This document shows, one piece after another, positions 17,034 to 24,323 of a stretch of 64,000 bases of DNA; position 1 is the stretch's first letter; the number at the start of each line of letters is the position of its first letter. A program made the position numbers and the translations under genes. The stretch is from DASQHW01 sp038209365 (GTDB lineage: Bacteria > Actinomycetota > Acidimicrobiia > IMCC26256 > PALSA-610). The stretch covers positions 1-64,000 of the forward strand of contig JBBQXS010000021.1 in NCBI GenBank assembly GCA_038209365.1. Direction: 5' to 3'. The notes beneath the pieces were generated by a model, which had not been told where the DNA came from, did no database searches, and worked only from the letters and a program-made list of their open reading frames with translations.

Positions 17034-17773
17034 CACGACCCCCCGACAGGTCCGGGCGCGGGCGTCGGCGATCCGTGAGCGACTCGAGGCGCTCGAACCT
17101 CGGCGTCGGGGCGGCGTTCGGTCATCAGCCCGTGCTTCAGATCGTTCGCGACCATCCACACGTTGATTGGATAGGCGGTCGCGAAGCCGGCGATCACCGC
17201 GACCGACATGACAAACCAGAACTGGGGCTCGGTCGGGGTCATCGCTCGCATGTCACGGCCCATCATGAGCAGCGTCATGACGAAGAACATTCCGGCCGCC
17301 ATGGTGTTCATCGACAGCCATTCCGGCACGAACGTCCTGCGCAGTGCGGACGTGTACGAGCCACCGAACATGCTCTTCATGAACAGCGCCTGGAAGATGA
17401 ACAACCCGAAGGCGAAGCCGGTCGTGTACTCGATGATGAGGTCGAGCCACATCGGCAGCCCGAGCGACGTGACGATGACCGCGGCGGTGATGATGCCGGT
17501 CGCGTCGCCGGCCACGCAGTGCACCGTCGAGCCGACGCCCTGCTTCCACAGCGGCCGGACGAACTCCTCGTGCTCACCGGGCCGAGGTTCCTTGTCGCTC
17601 AGCACATACAGGGCGAGGGCAACCGGACCCATGTAGAGCGTGACGAGCACCCAACCCCAGCGCATCACGACCGGTTCGGGGTTGCCGCGCACGAAGTTGT
17701 CCCATGCGACGTATCCGACGGAGGCGCCAGCAAGCGCGAACCAGGCAAGAACAAACGAGTTGCGAAGAATCAT
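17033..17773 (-). CDS. DUF4396-like integral membrane protein
   Basis: 246 aa with six or seven hydrophobic segments. The characteristic core is GSTVHCVAGDATGIITAA (His/Cys and Asp in a membrane helix), followed by LIIEYTTGFAFGLFIFQ and a Met-rich section (MNTMAAGMFFVMTLLMM). This pattern matches DUF4396 proteins, often found next to copper oxidases. The Met and His residues suggest copper handling, which is inference. It is the first gene of a probable four-gene operon with the multicopper oxidase, the ECF sigma factor and its partner. Confidence 0.75.
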   Translation of the reverse strand: MILRNSFVLAWFALAGASVGYVAWDNFVRGNPEPVVMRWGWVLVTLYMGPVALALYVLSDKEPRPGEHEEFVRPLWKQGVGSTVHCVAGDATGIITAAVIVTSLGLPMWLDLIIEYTTGFAFGLFIFQALFMKSMFGGSYTSALRRTFVPEWLSMNTMAAGMFFVMTLLMMGRDMRAMTPTEPQFWFVMSVAVIAGFATAYPINVWMVANDLKHGLMTERRPDAEVRAPRVAHGSPTPAPGPVGGS

Positions 17774-18099
17774 GGGCGTCCCTCATCGGAGCGGATCGAT
17801 AGTCCTCGGCCGGATCCTTCCCTCGGAAGCGCGGAGACACTCGGCGGAAGGTCGCGCTCAGCGTCATGCCGAGGAAGGTCGGCGGATGCGCCGGGCGCGG
17901 GCGGGCCCCGGCACATCCGCGCGACTTCTGTTGCCGCGAGGTTTCCCGCGAGATCTCCGCAGTCGTTATCCCGGGCGCACGCCGTACTCGTATCCCTCGC
18001 GGAAGACAGGTTGAGGCTTCCACGAAGTCGCCGGTGTGTGTCGCCGAGACCGTCATGCCGCCGCCGACCTACATGCCGAAAGCGGTGCCGTCGCGAACA

Positions 18100-18118
18100 C
18101 TACGACACTAAGTCGTAG
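18100..18118. promoter_or_regulatory. Dyad CTACGAC-N5-GTCGTAG, variant BlaI-type site
   Basis: Perfect 7-bp arms separated by 5 bases. The half-site resembles those at 18210 and 24122, but the spacing between the CTACG and CGTAG cores is 9 rather than 6. It may be a weaker site for the BlaI-family regulator encoded downstream or an unrelated palindrome. Confidence 0.45.
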
Positions 18119-18209
18119 ATCACGCGGTTCTCCAATCCGCGCAATGCGCGCGCAGAGTGTGGGCAGCGCGCGCCACGGGACTCGTGCTGGCACGCGGGCC
18201 TTTTCCGGT

Positions 18210-18227
18210 ACTACGACATAGCGTAGT
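18210..18227. promoter_or_regulatory. Putative BlaI-family operator
   Basis: ACTACG-N6-CGTAGT, 18 bp, about 55 bp before the lipoprotein gene that heads the BlaI/M56 cluster. It matches the dyad at 24122-24139 in half-sites and spacing. BlaI/MecI/CopY repressors bind TAC.A/T.GTA-type dyads, so autoregulation is likely. Confidence 0.6.
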
Positions 18228-18255
18228 TGCACGGACGATGCGCGAAGGGACAGTG

Positions 18256-18297
18256 ATGGCGAGGGACGATTCGGACACCGAGTGCGCCCGCGAGTAG
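18256..18297 (+). CDS. Possible 13-codon leader ORF overlapping the lipoprotein start
   Basis: ATG at 18256 behind GAAGGGACAG, encoding MARDDSDTECARE then TAG. It has a better ribosome binding site than the GTG at 18282, which it overlaps. It could couple translation of the downstream gene. No further support. Confidence 0.3.
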   Translation: MARDDSDTECARE

Positions 18298-18689
18298 TCG
18301 TGCTTGCCGCGGTTGCCGCTGCTGCAACGATTTCCTTGTCATGTCAAGGTACTCGCAGCAAGGCTCAGGTCCCCGGGCTTCCGCCGCGCAAGGTCGCGGT
18401 AGGCAACGTTGACGTCACAGTGACGCCCCGCGTACTCAACAGCGTTGGAGCGCGGTTCGATGTCTCCCTAGATGCGCGGTCGGGCACCCTCGCGGCGGAC
18501 CTTGCCGAGTCCTCGATACTCACCGTTGGTGGTCGCACATGGGGACACGCTCATTGGAAGGGCGACAAGCCAGGTGGCAGACATCGGACCGGCTCATTGG
18601 AATTTGACCCGCTCGGAGTGCCCGCAGGCCCTGTCCGGCTAGTGATAGGCGACCTTCCGCAGGCGGCGATCGTTGAGTGGCAGCGATGA
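18282..18689 (+). CDS. Secreted hypothetical protein, probable lipoprotein
   Basis: 135 aa from a GTG with signal MRPRVVVLAAVAAAATISLSC; the Cys after ISLS is a weak lipobox. The mature part is a small beta-rich domain (VDVTVTPRVLNSVGARFDVSL ends a strand pair) with SILTVGGRTWGHAHWKGDKP containing two His, then FDPLGVPAGPVRLVIGDL. The layout resembles small immunoglobulin-like or copper-binding envelope domains, but no family is certain. First gene of the operon that includes the BlaI/M56 pair. Confidence 0.6.
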   Translation: MRPRVVVLAAVAAAATISLSCQGTRSKAQVPGLPPRKVAVGNVDVTVTPRVLNSVGARFDVSLDARSGTLAADLAESSILTVGGRTWGHAHWKGDKPGGRHRTGSLEFDPLGVPAGPVRLVIGDLPQAAIVEWQR

Positions 18690-18912
18690 GCGCGGGCGCG
18701 GCTATCAGCGAGCGATCGAGGCCGCGGTGGTTCTCGGGAGCGTCGCACTTCTTGCATCGGTGGTATTGCGCAGAACCGCATTTGGGCTCGGCATCGTGGC
18801 GGGGGCGCTCTTGGCGGCCGGGGTCGTGCTCGTGGCGTCGAGCGCGTGGTTCAGTCACCGGCCCGGAAGCGGATCGGGTACCTCGGATGACTGCGACGAA
18901 GGGTCTACGTAG
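18673..18912 (+). CDS. Small two-helix membrane protein
   Basis: 79 aa from a TTG at 18673 that overlaps the preceding gene by 17 bp. Two hydrophobic segments (AAVVLGSVALLASVVL and GLGIVAGALLAAGVVLVASS) are followed by a Gly/Ser/Asp tail. The overlap suggests translational coupling. It lies 82 bp before the BlaI-type regulator. No family recognised. Confidence 0.5.
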   Translation: MSGSDERGRGYQRAIEAAVVLGSVALLASVVLRRTAFGLGIVAGALLAAGVVLVASSAWFSHRPGSGSGTSDDCDEGST

Positions 18913-18994
18913 AGAAGCGACGGCGGCATCACCGATCGGGCACAATCGCGCCAACATCTCGCCGGACGCCCGATGCCGCCTGAAGGAGTCGCGT

Positions 18995-19360
18995 GTGAAC
19001 GATCGACGCCCGACAGGCGAGCTGGAGCATGAAGTCCTGAGCGCGCTCTGGACGATGGACGAGGCCGCGACGCCGGCCGAGGTTCGGGACGAGCTGGATA
19101 CGGATCTCGCGTACACAACGATTATGACGATTCTCACGCGGTTGTGGCAGAAGGACCTTGTGACCCGCGAGCGCCGAGGAAGGGCGTATGCATACGCGCC
19201 GACCGTCACGGAAGCGGAGCTCACGGCACAGCGTATGCAAGCAGTACTTGCCGCCGCTTCGGACCGCAAAGCCGCGCTCAACGGCTTCGCCCGTTCACTT
19301 TCTGCTCGCGAGGCGCGGGCATTGAAGGCCGTGCTCGATGCCGATCGTCGGAAGCGTTGA
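18995..19360 (+). CDS. BlaI/MecI/CopY-family transcriptional repressor
   Basis: 121 aa from a GTG at 18995 behind GAAGGAGTC; the longer open frame has no such site. The winged helix is typical: ELEHEVLSALWTMDEAATPA, then the recognition region YTTIMTILTRLWQKDLVTRE and the wing RRGRAYAYAPTVT, followed by the C-terminal dimerisation helices. Family members bind DNA as dimers and are inactivated by cleavage by a partner M56 protease, here encoded immediately downstream. Putative operators lie at 18210 and 24122. Confidence 0.93.
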   Translation: MNDRRPTGELEHEVLSALWTMDEAATPAEVRDELDTDLAYTTIMTILTRLWQKDLVTRERRGRAYAYAPTVTEAELTAQRMQAVLAAASDRKAALNGFARSLSAREARALKAVLDADRRKR

Positions 19361-20252
19361 CGTGCACCGGGCCGTATTCGTCGCTGTTGTCGTGGCCGTC
19401 GCCAGCGCCGCAGTTGCGTTTCTGATTTCGCGCCACATTCGGCCCGCGACCGCGACGCGTGCGATCACGATGCTCGCGGTTGTATCTGCGCTCTCCACGC
19501 TGTGGACGCTTTTGCTCGTCGCCAGCTCGAACATTGTTCAGCTGCATGGCGTCGCGGAACGGCTTTCCTGGTGCAGCAAACTCCTCCTGACTCATCGGGG
19601 CACCATCTCGCCAGTCGGCGGTGGCGCGATTTTCGCTCTGGGCGCGACGGTCTTCTCGTCGCTACGCGTGTTTCTGCGCCAGCGACGCCTACGAGCGCCG
19701 ACGGGTCAGGCGGATCTCGCGATTGTGCCGTCCGACATACCGACCGCCTTCGCGCTTCCCGGCCAACTTGGTCATCACGGTCAAGTCGTCGTCTCGACGG
19801 CGATGTTGCGATCGCTTGAACCGGATGAGCGGCGTGCGCTCTTGGCGCACGAGCGTGCGCACCTCCGCTGTCACCACCACAGGTTCGTCCGGCTGACGCA
19901 GCTCGCGGGGGCCGCGGTCCCGATGCTGATGCCGCTCTACCGGCGGGTTCGATATGCGACGGAGCGCTGGGCGGACGAGGAAGCTGTGCGCGAAGTCGGC
20001 AGCCGTACTGTCGTGGCACGAGCGATCGCACGCGCCGCGCTGGCACAAACAGGGGGCATGCAGGCCGCGCTCGGTGTGGCCGACACTGGCGTTGTCCAAC
20101 GCGTCGAATCGCTCCTCAACGAGGTGCCGCGACCGTCCCGGTGCTTTGAGATTGGTGCGATAGGCGCGGTGCTCGTCGCGATTTGCGGTCTCGCAACCTC
20201 GCTCGTATTGGTCGAGCCGTGGGCGGCGGATCTGCTCGGCCTGTGCCACTGA
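19338..20252 (+). CDS. M56-family membrane metallopeptidase (BlaR1-like antirepressor)
   Basis: 304 aa from the ATG at 19338, overlapping the BlaI gene by 23 bp; a GTG at 19362 just after the BlaI stop is an alternative. Three N-terminal helices and a C-terminal helix surround the cytosolic zinc-protease domain with HERAH (171-175), and the downstream acidic ligand region RYATERWADEEAV. Length is short: there is no penicillin-binding sensor domain, so the trigger is not a beta-lactam bound to a PBP-like domain. It probably cleaves the cognate BlaI repressor in response to an envelope or metal signal. Confidence 0.9.
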   Translation: MPIVGSVDVHRAVFVAVVVAVASAAVAFLISRHIRPATATRAITMLAVVSALSTLWTLLLVASSNIVQLHGVAERLSWCSKLLLTHRGTISPVGGGAIFALGATVFSSLRVFLRQRRLRAPTGQADLAIVPSDIPTAFALPGQLGHHGQVVVSTAMLRSLEPDERRALLAHERAHLRCHHHRFVRLTQLAGAAVPMLMPLYRRVRYATERWADEEAVREVGSRTVVARAIARAALAQTGGMQAALGVADTGVVQRVESLLNEVPRPSRCFEIGAIGAVLVAICGLATSLVLVEPWAADLLGLCH

Positions 20253-20291
20253 TGGGGCTCGACATGCGTTGCCGAGGCATCGGATGGCTCG

Positions 20292-21635
20292 TTGACTGTT
20301 GATGATCTCGCGACGCTGATAGGAGAGTCAGCTCACATCGTCGGGATGTGGCAAGAGCTCGGTTTACTTTCATGCGAGTCGGAGCTCGTCGCGACCGACG
20401 TGCATCGCGCTCGACTGATCCAGTTCGCGGTGCGTCACGGCGTACCGCCCGAGACACTCGCAGAGATCACGCAGCGCCAAGACATGCTCGGCGAGTTTCT
20501 CGAGATCATGGGCGAGCGTGGTGCCGCGCGGTGGACCGCCACCGACATCGACGAGATCGCACGAGAGGTCGGGCTCGACGCGAACGTGGTTTCACGCATC
20601 GCAGCCATCGTCGCGTTCACCGACGACGAATTGTTCTACGACGACGACATCGCAATGTTGCGGATGGCGCGCGTCGCTCTCGAGGTAGGGTTCCCCGAGG
20701 ATGCGCTCTCCCAACTGATGCGCGTCTACGTCGATGCGCTGCGGCGAGTTGCCGAGGCGGAAAATCGCTTGTTTCACATGTATGTCCACGAGCGACTGCG
20801 GGCCGAAGGCGTCGCCGGTGCCGATCTTGTCGCCGCAACCCAGGCTGCCGCGGGTCCACTGATGCCTGTGCTCGAACCCGCGCTTCTGTATTTCCACCGG
20901 AAGGCGTTCGAGGCCGCTCTTCGGGAAGACTTGCTCCTTCATCTCCGCCAAGAAATGGGATCCCCTGCGGACGAGATCGGCCGCGTGCCGGTGTCGATAC
21001 TCTTCGTCGACCTCGCGTCATTCACCCCGCTCACAGAGGCGATGGGGGATGCCGCGGCGGCCGAGGTCGTCGACCGTTTCTCCGAGCTCGTGCGGGACTC
21101 CTGTCGCCGCCACGAGGGTCGCATCGTCAAGCAGATCGGCGACGAGTTCATGCTTCTCCTGCCCGACGCGCTTGCGCTCCTGCGGACGGGCTTGGATATT
21201 CGGGCGCGGACCGCCCACGAAGGGCATTTCCCGGGAGTGCGGCTCGGTGGGCATGCGGGCTTCGCGCTCTACCGCGAAGGGGATTATGTCGGGGGCGATG
21301 TGAATCTTGCGGCACGCGTCGTGGGAGAAGCAGGCCGCGGCCAGTTCCTCGTCACGGCCGGCATTGCGGTAACCGATGCTGAGCAGATCGACGTTCAGGT
21401 GACTTCACTCGGCGCTCGCAAGTTGAAGGGAATCGCCGAAGAAGTTGAGCTCTTCGCAGTTGCGCCGGAACTCGAACTCAGAGATCGCGACATCGACCCC
21501 GTATGCGGGATGGAGCTGGCGCCGGATACGGAGACTGCGCGCCTGTCATGGCGGGGGAGAGATGTCGTGTTCTGCTCGCAAACGTGCCTGCAACGCTTCG
21601 TCGAAAATCCAGAGCTTTACGATGCTGGGCGATAA
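20292..21635 (+). CDS. Class III adenylate/guanylate cyclase with N-terminal regulatory domain and C-terminal YHS domain
   Basis: 447 aa from a TTG. Residues 1-225 are helical, like the N-terminal regulatory domain of Rv1264/Rv2212-type mycobacterial cyclases. The cyclase homology domain (about 233-390) keeps both metal aspartates (D240 in FVDLASFT; D284 in IGDEFML), the purine-contact Lys (K280) and transition-state N338/R342 in GDVNLAARVV. Residues 402-443 are a YHS domain, DPVCGMEL...FCSQTCLQRF, with Cys405, Cys428 and Cys432; such domains bind metals and often join CopA ATPases. A cyclase fused to a YHS domain inside a copper region suggests metal-gated cyclic nucleotide signalling; this is inference. 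Confidence 0.88.
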   Translation: MTVDDLATLIGESAHIVGMWQELGLLSCESELVATDVHRARLIQFAVRHGVPPETLAEITQRQDMLGEFLEIMGERGAARWTATDIDEIAREVGLDANVVSRIAAIVAFTDDELFYDDDIAMLRMARVALEVGFPEDALSQLMRVYVDALRRVAEAENRLFHMYVHERLRAEGVAGADLVAATQAAAGPLMPVLEPALLYFHRKAFEAALREDLLLHLRQEMGSPADEIGRVPVSILFVDLASFTPLTEAMGDAAAAEVVDRFSELVRDSCRRHEGRIVKQIGDEFMLLLPDALALLRTGLDIRARTAHEGHFPGVRLGGHAGFALYREGDYVGGDVNLAARVVGEAGRGQFLVTAGIAVTDAEQIDVQVTSLGARKLKGIAEEVELFAVAPELELRDRDIDPVCGMELAPDTETARLSWRGRDVVFCSQTCLQRFVENPELYDAGR

Positions 21636-21667
21636 CCCGAGTGCCACGGCTCTCCGAGGAGTCTGGT

Positions 21668-22249
21668 TCAGCGTGATTCGTGGCCGGTGAAACGGCGACC
21701 GATCGGGGTGGCGAGTACGCGCTCGATGATCGGCGCGAGTAATCGGTCGGCGAGGGGCACGCCCGCAAATGCGATGAGTGCCCCGAACGTGAGGCCGGCG
21801 AGCACGTCTCCGGGGTAATGCGCACCGACGTAGACGCGGGCGAACGCCATGAACAAGGCGACGACGACGGCGACGATTCCGAGACGCCAAGCGACGAAGC
21901 ACAATCCTGTGGCGACGGCTCCGGCGACGACGGAATGGTCGCTCATGAAGGACGGGTCGGCGCTACGGGAGACGAGTAGATGGACGTTTGGATGTGTGGC
22001 GTAGGGCCGGGCGCGTTCGAACGCGTTCGCGATCGGCTGATTCAGGGCCAGCGCCACGACGGCCGCTCCCGCGGCCCATACGGTGCGGGCCAGCGCCTTG
22101 GGACCTTGCCGCAAGCTCATCACTCCCGCAACGATCAGCAGAACCGCGAAGATGGCGACGCCGGACTTGGCATAGCTCCGCATGAAGCCGTGGGCCCAGG
22201 CGGTGCGCGCCGCGAAGTCGTTGATGCTGTGGAAGAGTGACCAATCCAT
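21668..22249 (-). CDS. PAP2-family phosphatase, undecaprenyl-diphosphatase-like
   Basis: 193 aa, about five or six membrane helices. The three PAP2 signature motifs are present: RARPY in NAFERARPYATH, SFMSDHSVVAG (SxxxH-type second motif) and RVYVGAHYPGDVLAG (third motif with catalytic His and Asp). The size fits BcrC/YbjG-type enzymes that dephosphorylate undecaprenyl diphosphate outside the membrane, supporting cell-wall synthesis; phosphatidate phosphatases share the fold. Convergent with the cyclase-YHS gene, 32 bp away. Confidence 0.85.
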   Translation of the reverse strand: MDWSLFHSINDFAARTAWAHGFMRSYAKSGVAIFAVLLIVAGVMSLRQGPKALARTVWAAGAAVVALALNQPIANAFERARPYATHPNVHLLVSRSADPSFMSDHSVVAGAVATGLCFVAWRLGIVAVVVALFMAFARVYVGAHYPGDVLAGLTFGALIAFAGVPLADRLLAPIIERVLATPIGRRFTGHESR

Positions 22250-22397
22250 AAGACCATGACGGTACCGGCGAGCCGGAGCAACGGATATCGGGGGAAACCC
22301 TGAGTCAACGTGATCGCCAGTCCTTGCGCGATGCGCGATTTACGGCGCCTTACGGTCTCCGCCATGCAGCCGCTCCATGCGTGGATGAGACGGGCCG

Positions 22398-23555
22398 TCA
22401 GCAGTGCGCTCGCACGGTCGGATACGGGTTGATCTTCGTGCCGTTCGGGCCGCCGAGGCGGATCTCGAAATGCACGTGCGGGGAGCCACCGTCGGCGTTG
22501 CCGGACGAGCCATTGTGAGCGATGAGCTCGCCTGCCGCGACGTTACGTGCTCCGCCGACGTAGTCGTTGAGGTGCGCGTAGTAATAGGTGGTCCCGTCAG
22601 CACCGGTGACATACGCCGCGAGGCCGCCGAGAGGGTCGCCCTGGAAGAACACCGAACCGGCGACGACTGCGACAACGGGCGTGCCTTGCGCAGCGAACAT
22701 GTCGGTGCCTTTGTGCGTCCGTCCCCCCGAGCGCGGCGCACCCCATGAGTCGGTGAAGGACACGGCGCCCTGGACGGGGCATACCCAGTCGCCACTTCCG
22801 ATGATCTGGCCCGGGTCGCCACCACTATCGCTGGCTGGCGGTGCCGCGTCTGGCGCAGGAGGCTGCGGTGGTTGTGCCGCTTGGGCTTGTTGCGCGGCGC
22901 GGGCGCGTGTCGCCGCCTGCGCTTGCCGCAGGAGTGCCGCGTACTCAGCTGCTCGACGCTCACGTTCCAACTGCGCCCGCAGTTCCGCCTGGGCCCGTGT
23001 GGCGCTCGCAAGGGCGTCTTGCAACGCGGTCTGCTGCCTTTCGAGGTCGGCGATCGTCTTGCGTTGTTGTCCCACTGCCTTCTCGAGGGTCGCCTCCGAG
23101 CGGTGGAGATCTTCGGTGGTCGCGCCCAGCCGCTTGATCGCCAGGTTGCTCTCGGCGTTGGCGTGGTCGAACAGCTCAGCACGCCGCGCCGCTTCGAGGA
23201 CATCGCCGTTATTGATGTCCAGCAGCTCTGCGAACGGTGTCGGCGAGCTCTTGTACAGGAGTACCGCTCGTTCACGAACGATCCACGTGAGGCGTCGGCG
23301 TTCGTCGCGTAGCGCTGCGATCGTCTTGCGTGTGCGGTTTGCGTCGCGTTCGAGCTCGCCCAACCGCGTTTGCGCGGTATCGAACTTTGTCGCAGCCTCG
23401 TCCGCAGCATTTTGTGCTGCGGTGATCCTGGCTTGCGCCTCGGCAAGCGGATCTTGCGAAGCTGCTGCCGGTTGGGGGAATGCAAGCGTCAGTGCGCCGA
23501 CGACAACGAGCACGACGCCGGAGACGGAGGGACGGAGGTGGCGGCGCTTACGCAC
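22398..23555 (-). CDS. Secreted M23 (LytM) peptidase with N-terminal coiled coil
   Basis: 385 aa from a GTG. A signal peptide (SGVVLVVVGALTLAFPQPAAA) leads into about 190 residues of coiled coil, like EnvC/PcsB amidase activators. A Pro/Ala/Gln-rich linker connects to the LytM domain. Zinc ligands are intact: HKGTD (first His/Asp) and SPHVHFEIRL (catalytic His pair). The enzyme would cut peptidoglycan cross-bridges or activate amidases at division. C-terminus ends GTKINPYPTVRAHC, the usual close of the domain. Confidence 0.9.
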   Translation of the reverse strand: MRKRRHLRPSVSGVVLVVVGALTLAFPQPAAASQDPLAEAQARITAAQNAADEAATKFDTAQTRLGELERDANRTRKTIAALRDERRRLTWIVRERAVLLYKSSPTPFAELLDINNGDVLEAARRAELFDHANAESNLAIKRLGATTEDLHRSEATLEKAVGQQRKTIADLERQQTALQDALASATRAQAELRAQLERERRAAEYAALLRQAQAATRARAAQQAQAAQPPQPPAPDAAPPASDSGGDPGQIIGSGDWVCPVQGAVSFTDSWGAPRSGGRTHKGTDMFAAQGTPVVAVVAGSVFFQGDPLGGLAAYVTGADGTTYYYAHLNDYVGGARNVAAGELIAHNGSSGNADGGSPHVHFEIRLGGPNGTKINPYPTVRAHC

Positions 23556-23620
23556 GATCGGTCAACGAGGGTAACTGCTCCTGTTCGCGCGCGCGGGCAT
23601 GATCGCGCCGAGCATGATCT

Positions 23621-24043
23621 TCATGTGACGGCCACTGTCATCTTCATGCCCGCCGCGTAGTGCCCTTTCTCGTGACACCCGATGATGAGGGTCGTTGGTG
23701 ATGAGAAGGCGTACGTGAGTGTCTTCGTCTTCCCGGGCTCCACCGTCACCGCGTTGTCGGCGCCGTGCATGTCGTGACCGCCCCCACCCGTCATCTCTGC
23801 TTCGTGGTCGGCTTGCGCAGCCGAGTCCCCGATGTACGCCTCATGTGTCGTCTCGTCATCGTTGGTGAAGCGGAACTCGATCGTTTCGCCGGAGCGAACC
23901 GACATCGACGGCGGTTCGAAGGACGTACTCCGCATGTCGACACTCACCGTGCGGCCGGCCTTCGTTCCAGAACTCGAGCCGCACGCGGCGGTGACCGCAG
24001 CCAAGACAACCGCCAAGATGAGCAACACGATACGAGACGACAC
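23621..24043 (-). CDS. Cupredoxin (plastocyanin-like) lipoprotein
   Basis: 140 aa from a GTG at 24041-24043 behind AAAGGAGCG; the longer frame lacks this. Lipoprotein signal IVLLILAVVLAAVTAAC. The mature part is a cupredoxin: strand FTNDDETTHEAYIG with the first His ligand, a His/Asp/Met-rich loop (HDMHGAD) and the closing motif CHEKGHYAAGM, which gives Cys, His and Met for a type 1 copper site. Likely an envelope Cu-binding electron carrier or copper buffer. A BlaI-type dyad at 24122-24139 sits about 80 bp upstream, linking it to the regulator at 18995. Confidence 0.88.
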   Translation of the reverse strand: MSSRIVLLILAVVLAAVTAACGSSSGTKAGRTVSVDMRSTSFEPPSMSVRSGETIEFRFTNDDETTHEAYIGDSAAQADHEAEMTGGGGHDMHGADNAVTVEPGKTKTLTYAFSSPTTLIIGCHEKGHYAAGMKMTVAVT

Positions 24044-24121
24044 GAACGCTCCTTTCGAGATCAGCGAGACCACGCCGGTCACAGTTCGACGCGGGGCGGT
24101 CCCGGGCAGGATAGCGTGACA

Positions 24122-24139
24122 ACTACGAAATGTCGTAGT
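24122..24139. promoter_or_regulatory. Putative BlaI-family operator
   Basis: ACTACG-N6-CGTAGT, 18 bp, between the divergent cupredoxin gene and the Cu-monooxygenase-like gene. Same half-sites and spacing as 18210-18227, 5.9 kb away. Suggests the BlaI/M56 pair controls both promoters. Confidence 0.6.
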
Positions 24140-24323
24140 AGGCCGCAGCGGGCGAGTACTTCACGTGACTCTGGGCGCGCCGTGCGCGTCGCATCACAGA
24201 ATCCTCATCAAGCGCTAATGCATTCCTGTTGCGGTTGTTGCCTTTCACACGTACCGTGCGAGTCCGCACCGCGAACCGGGGGGAACATCGTGCACAGATG
24301 CCCGCGAGCTCGCGTACTGACCG

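Larger units (their letters stand above)
17774..18281. other. Regulatory intergenic region between divergent copper-related operons
   Basis: No believable gene occurs in this 508-bp stretch apart from a 13-codon upstream ORF at its right end. It contains two dyads (18100-18118 and 18210-18227) built from CTACG/CGTAG half-sites. It separates the leftward DUF4396/oxidase operon from the rightward lipoprotein/BlaI/M56 operon. Confidence 0.5.
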
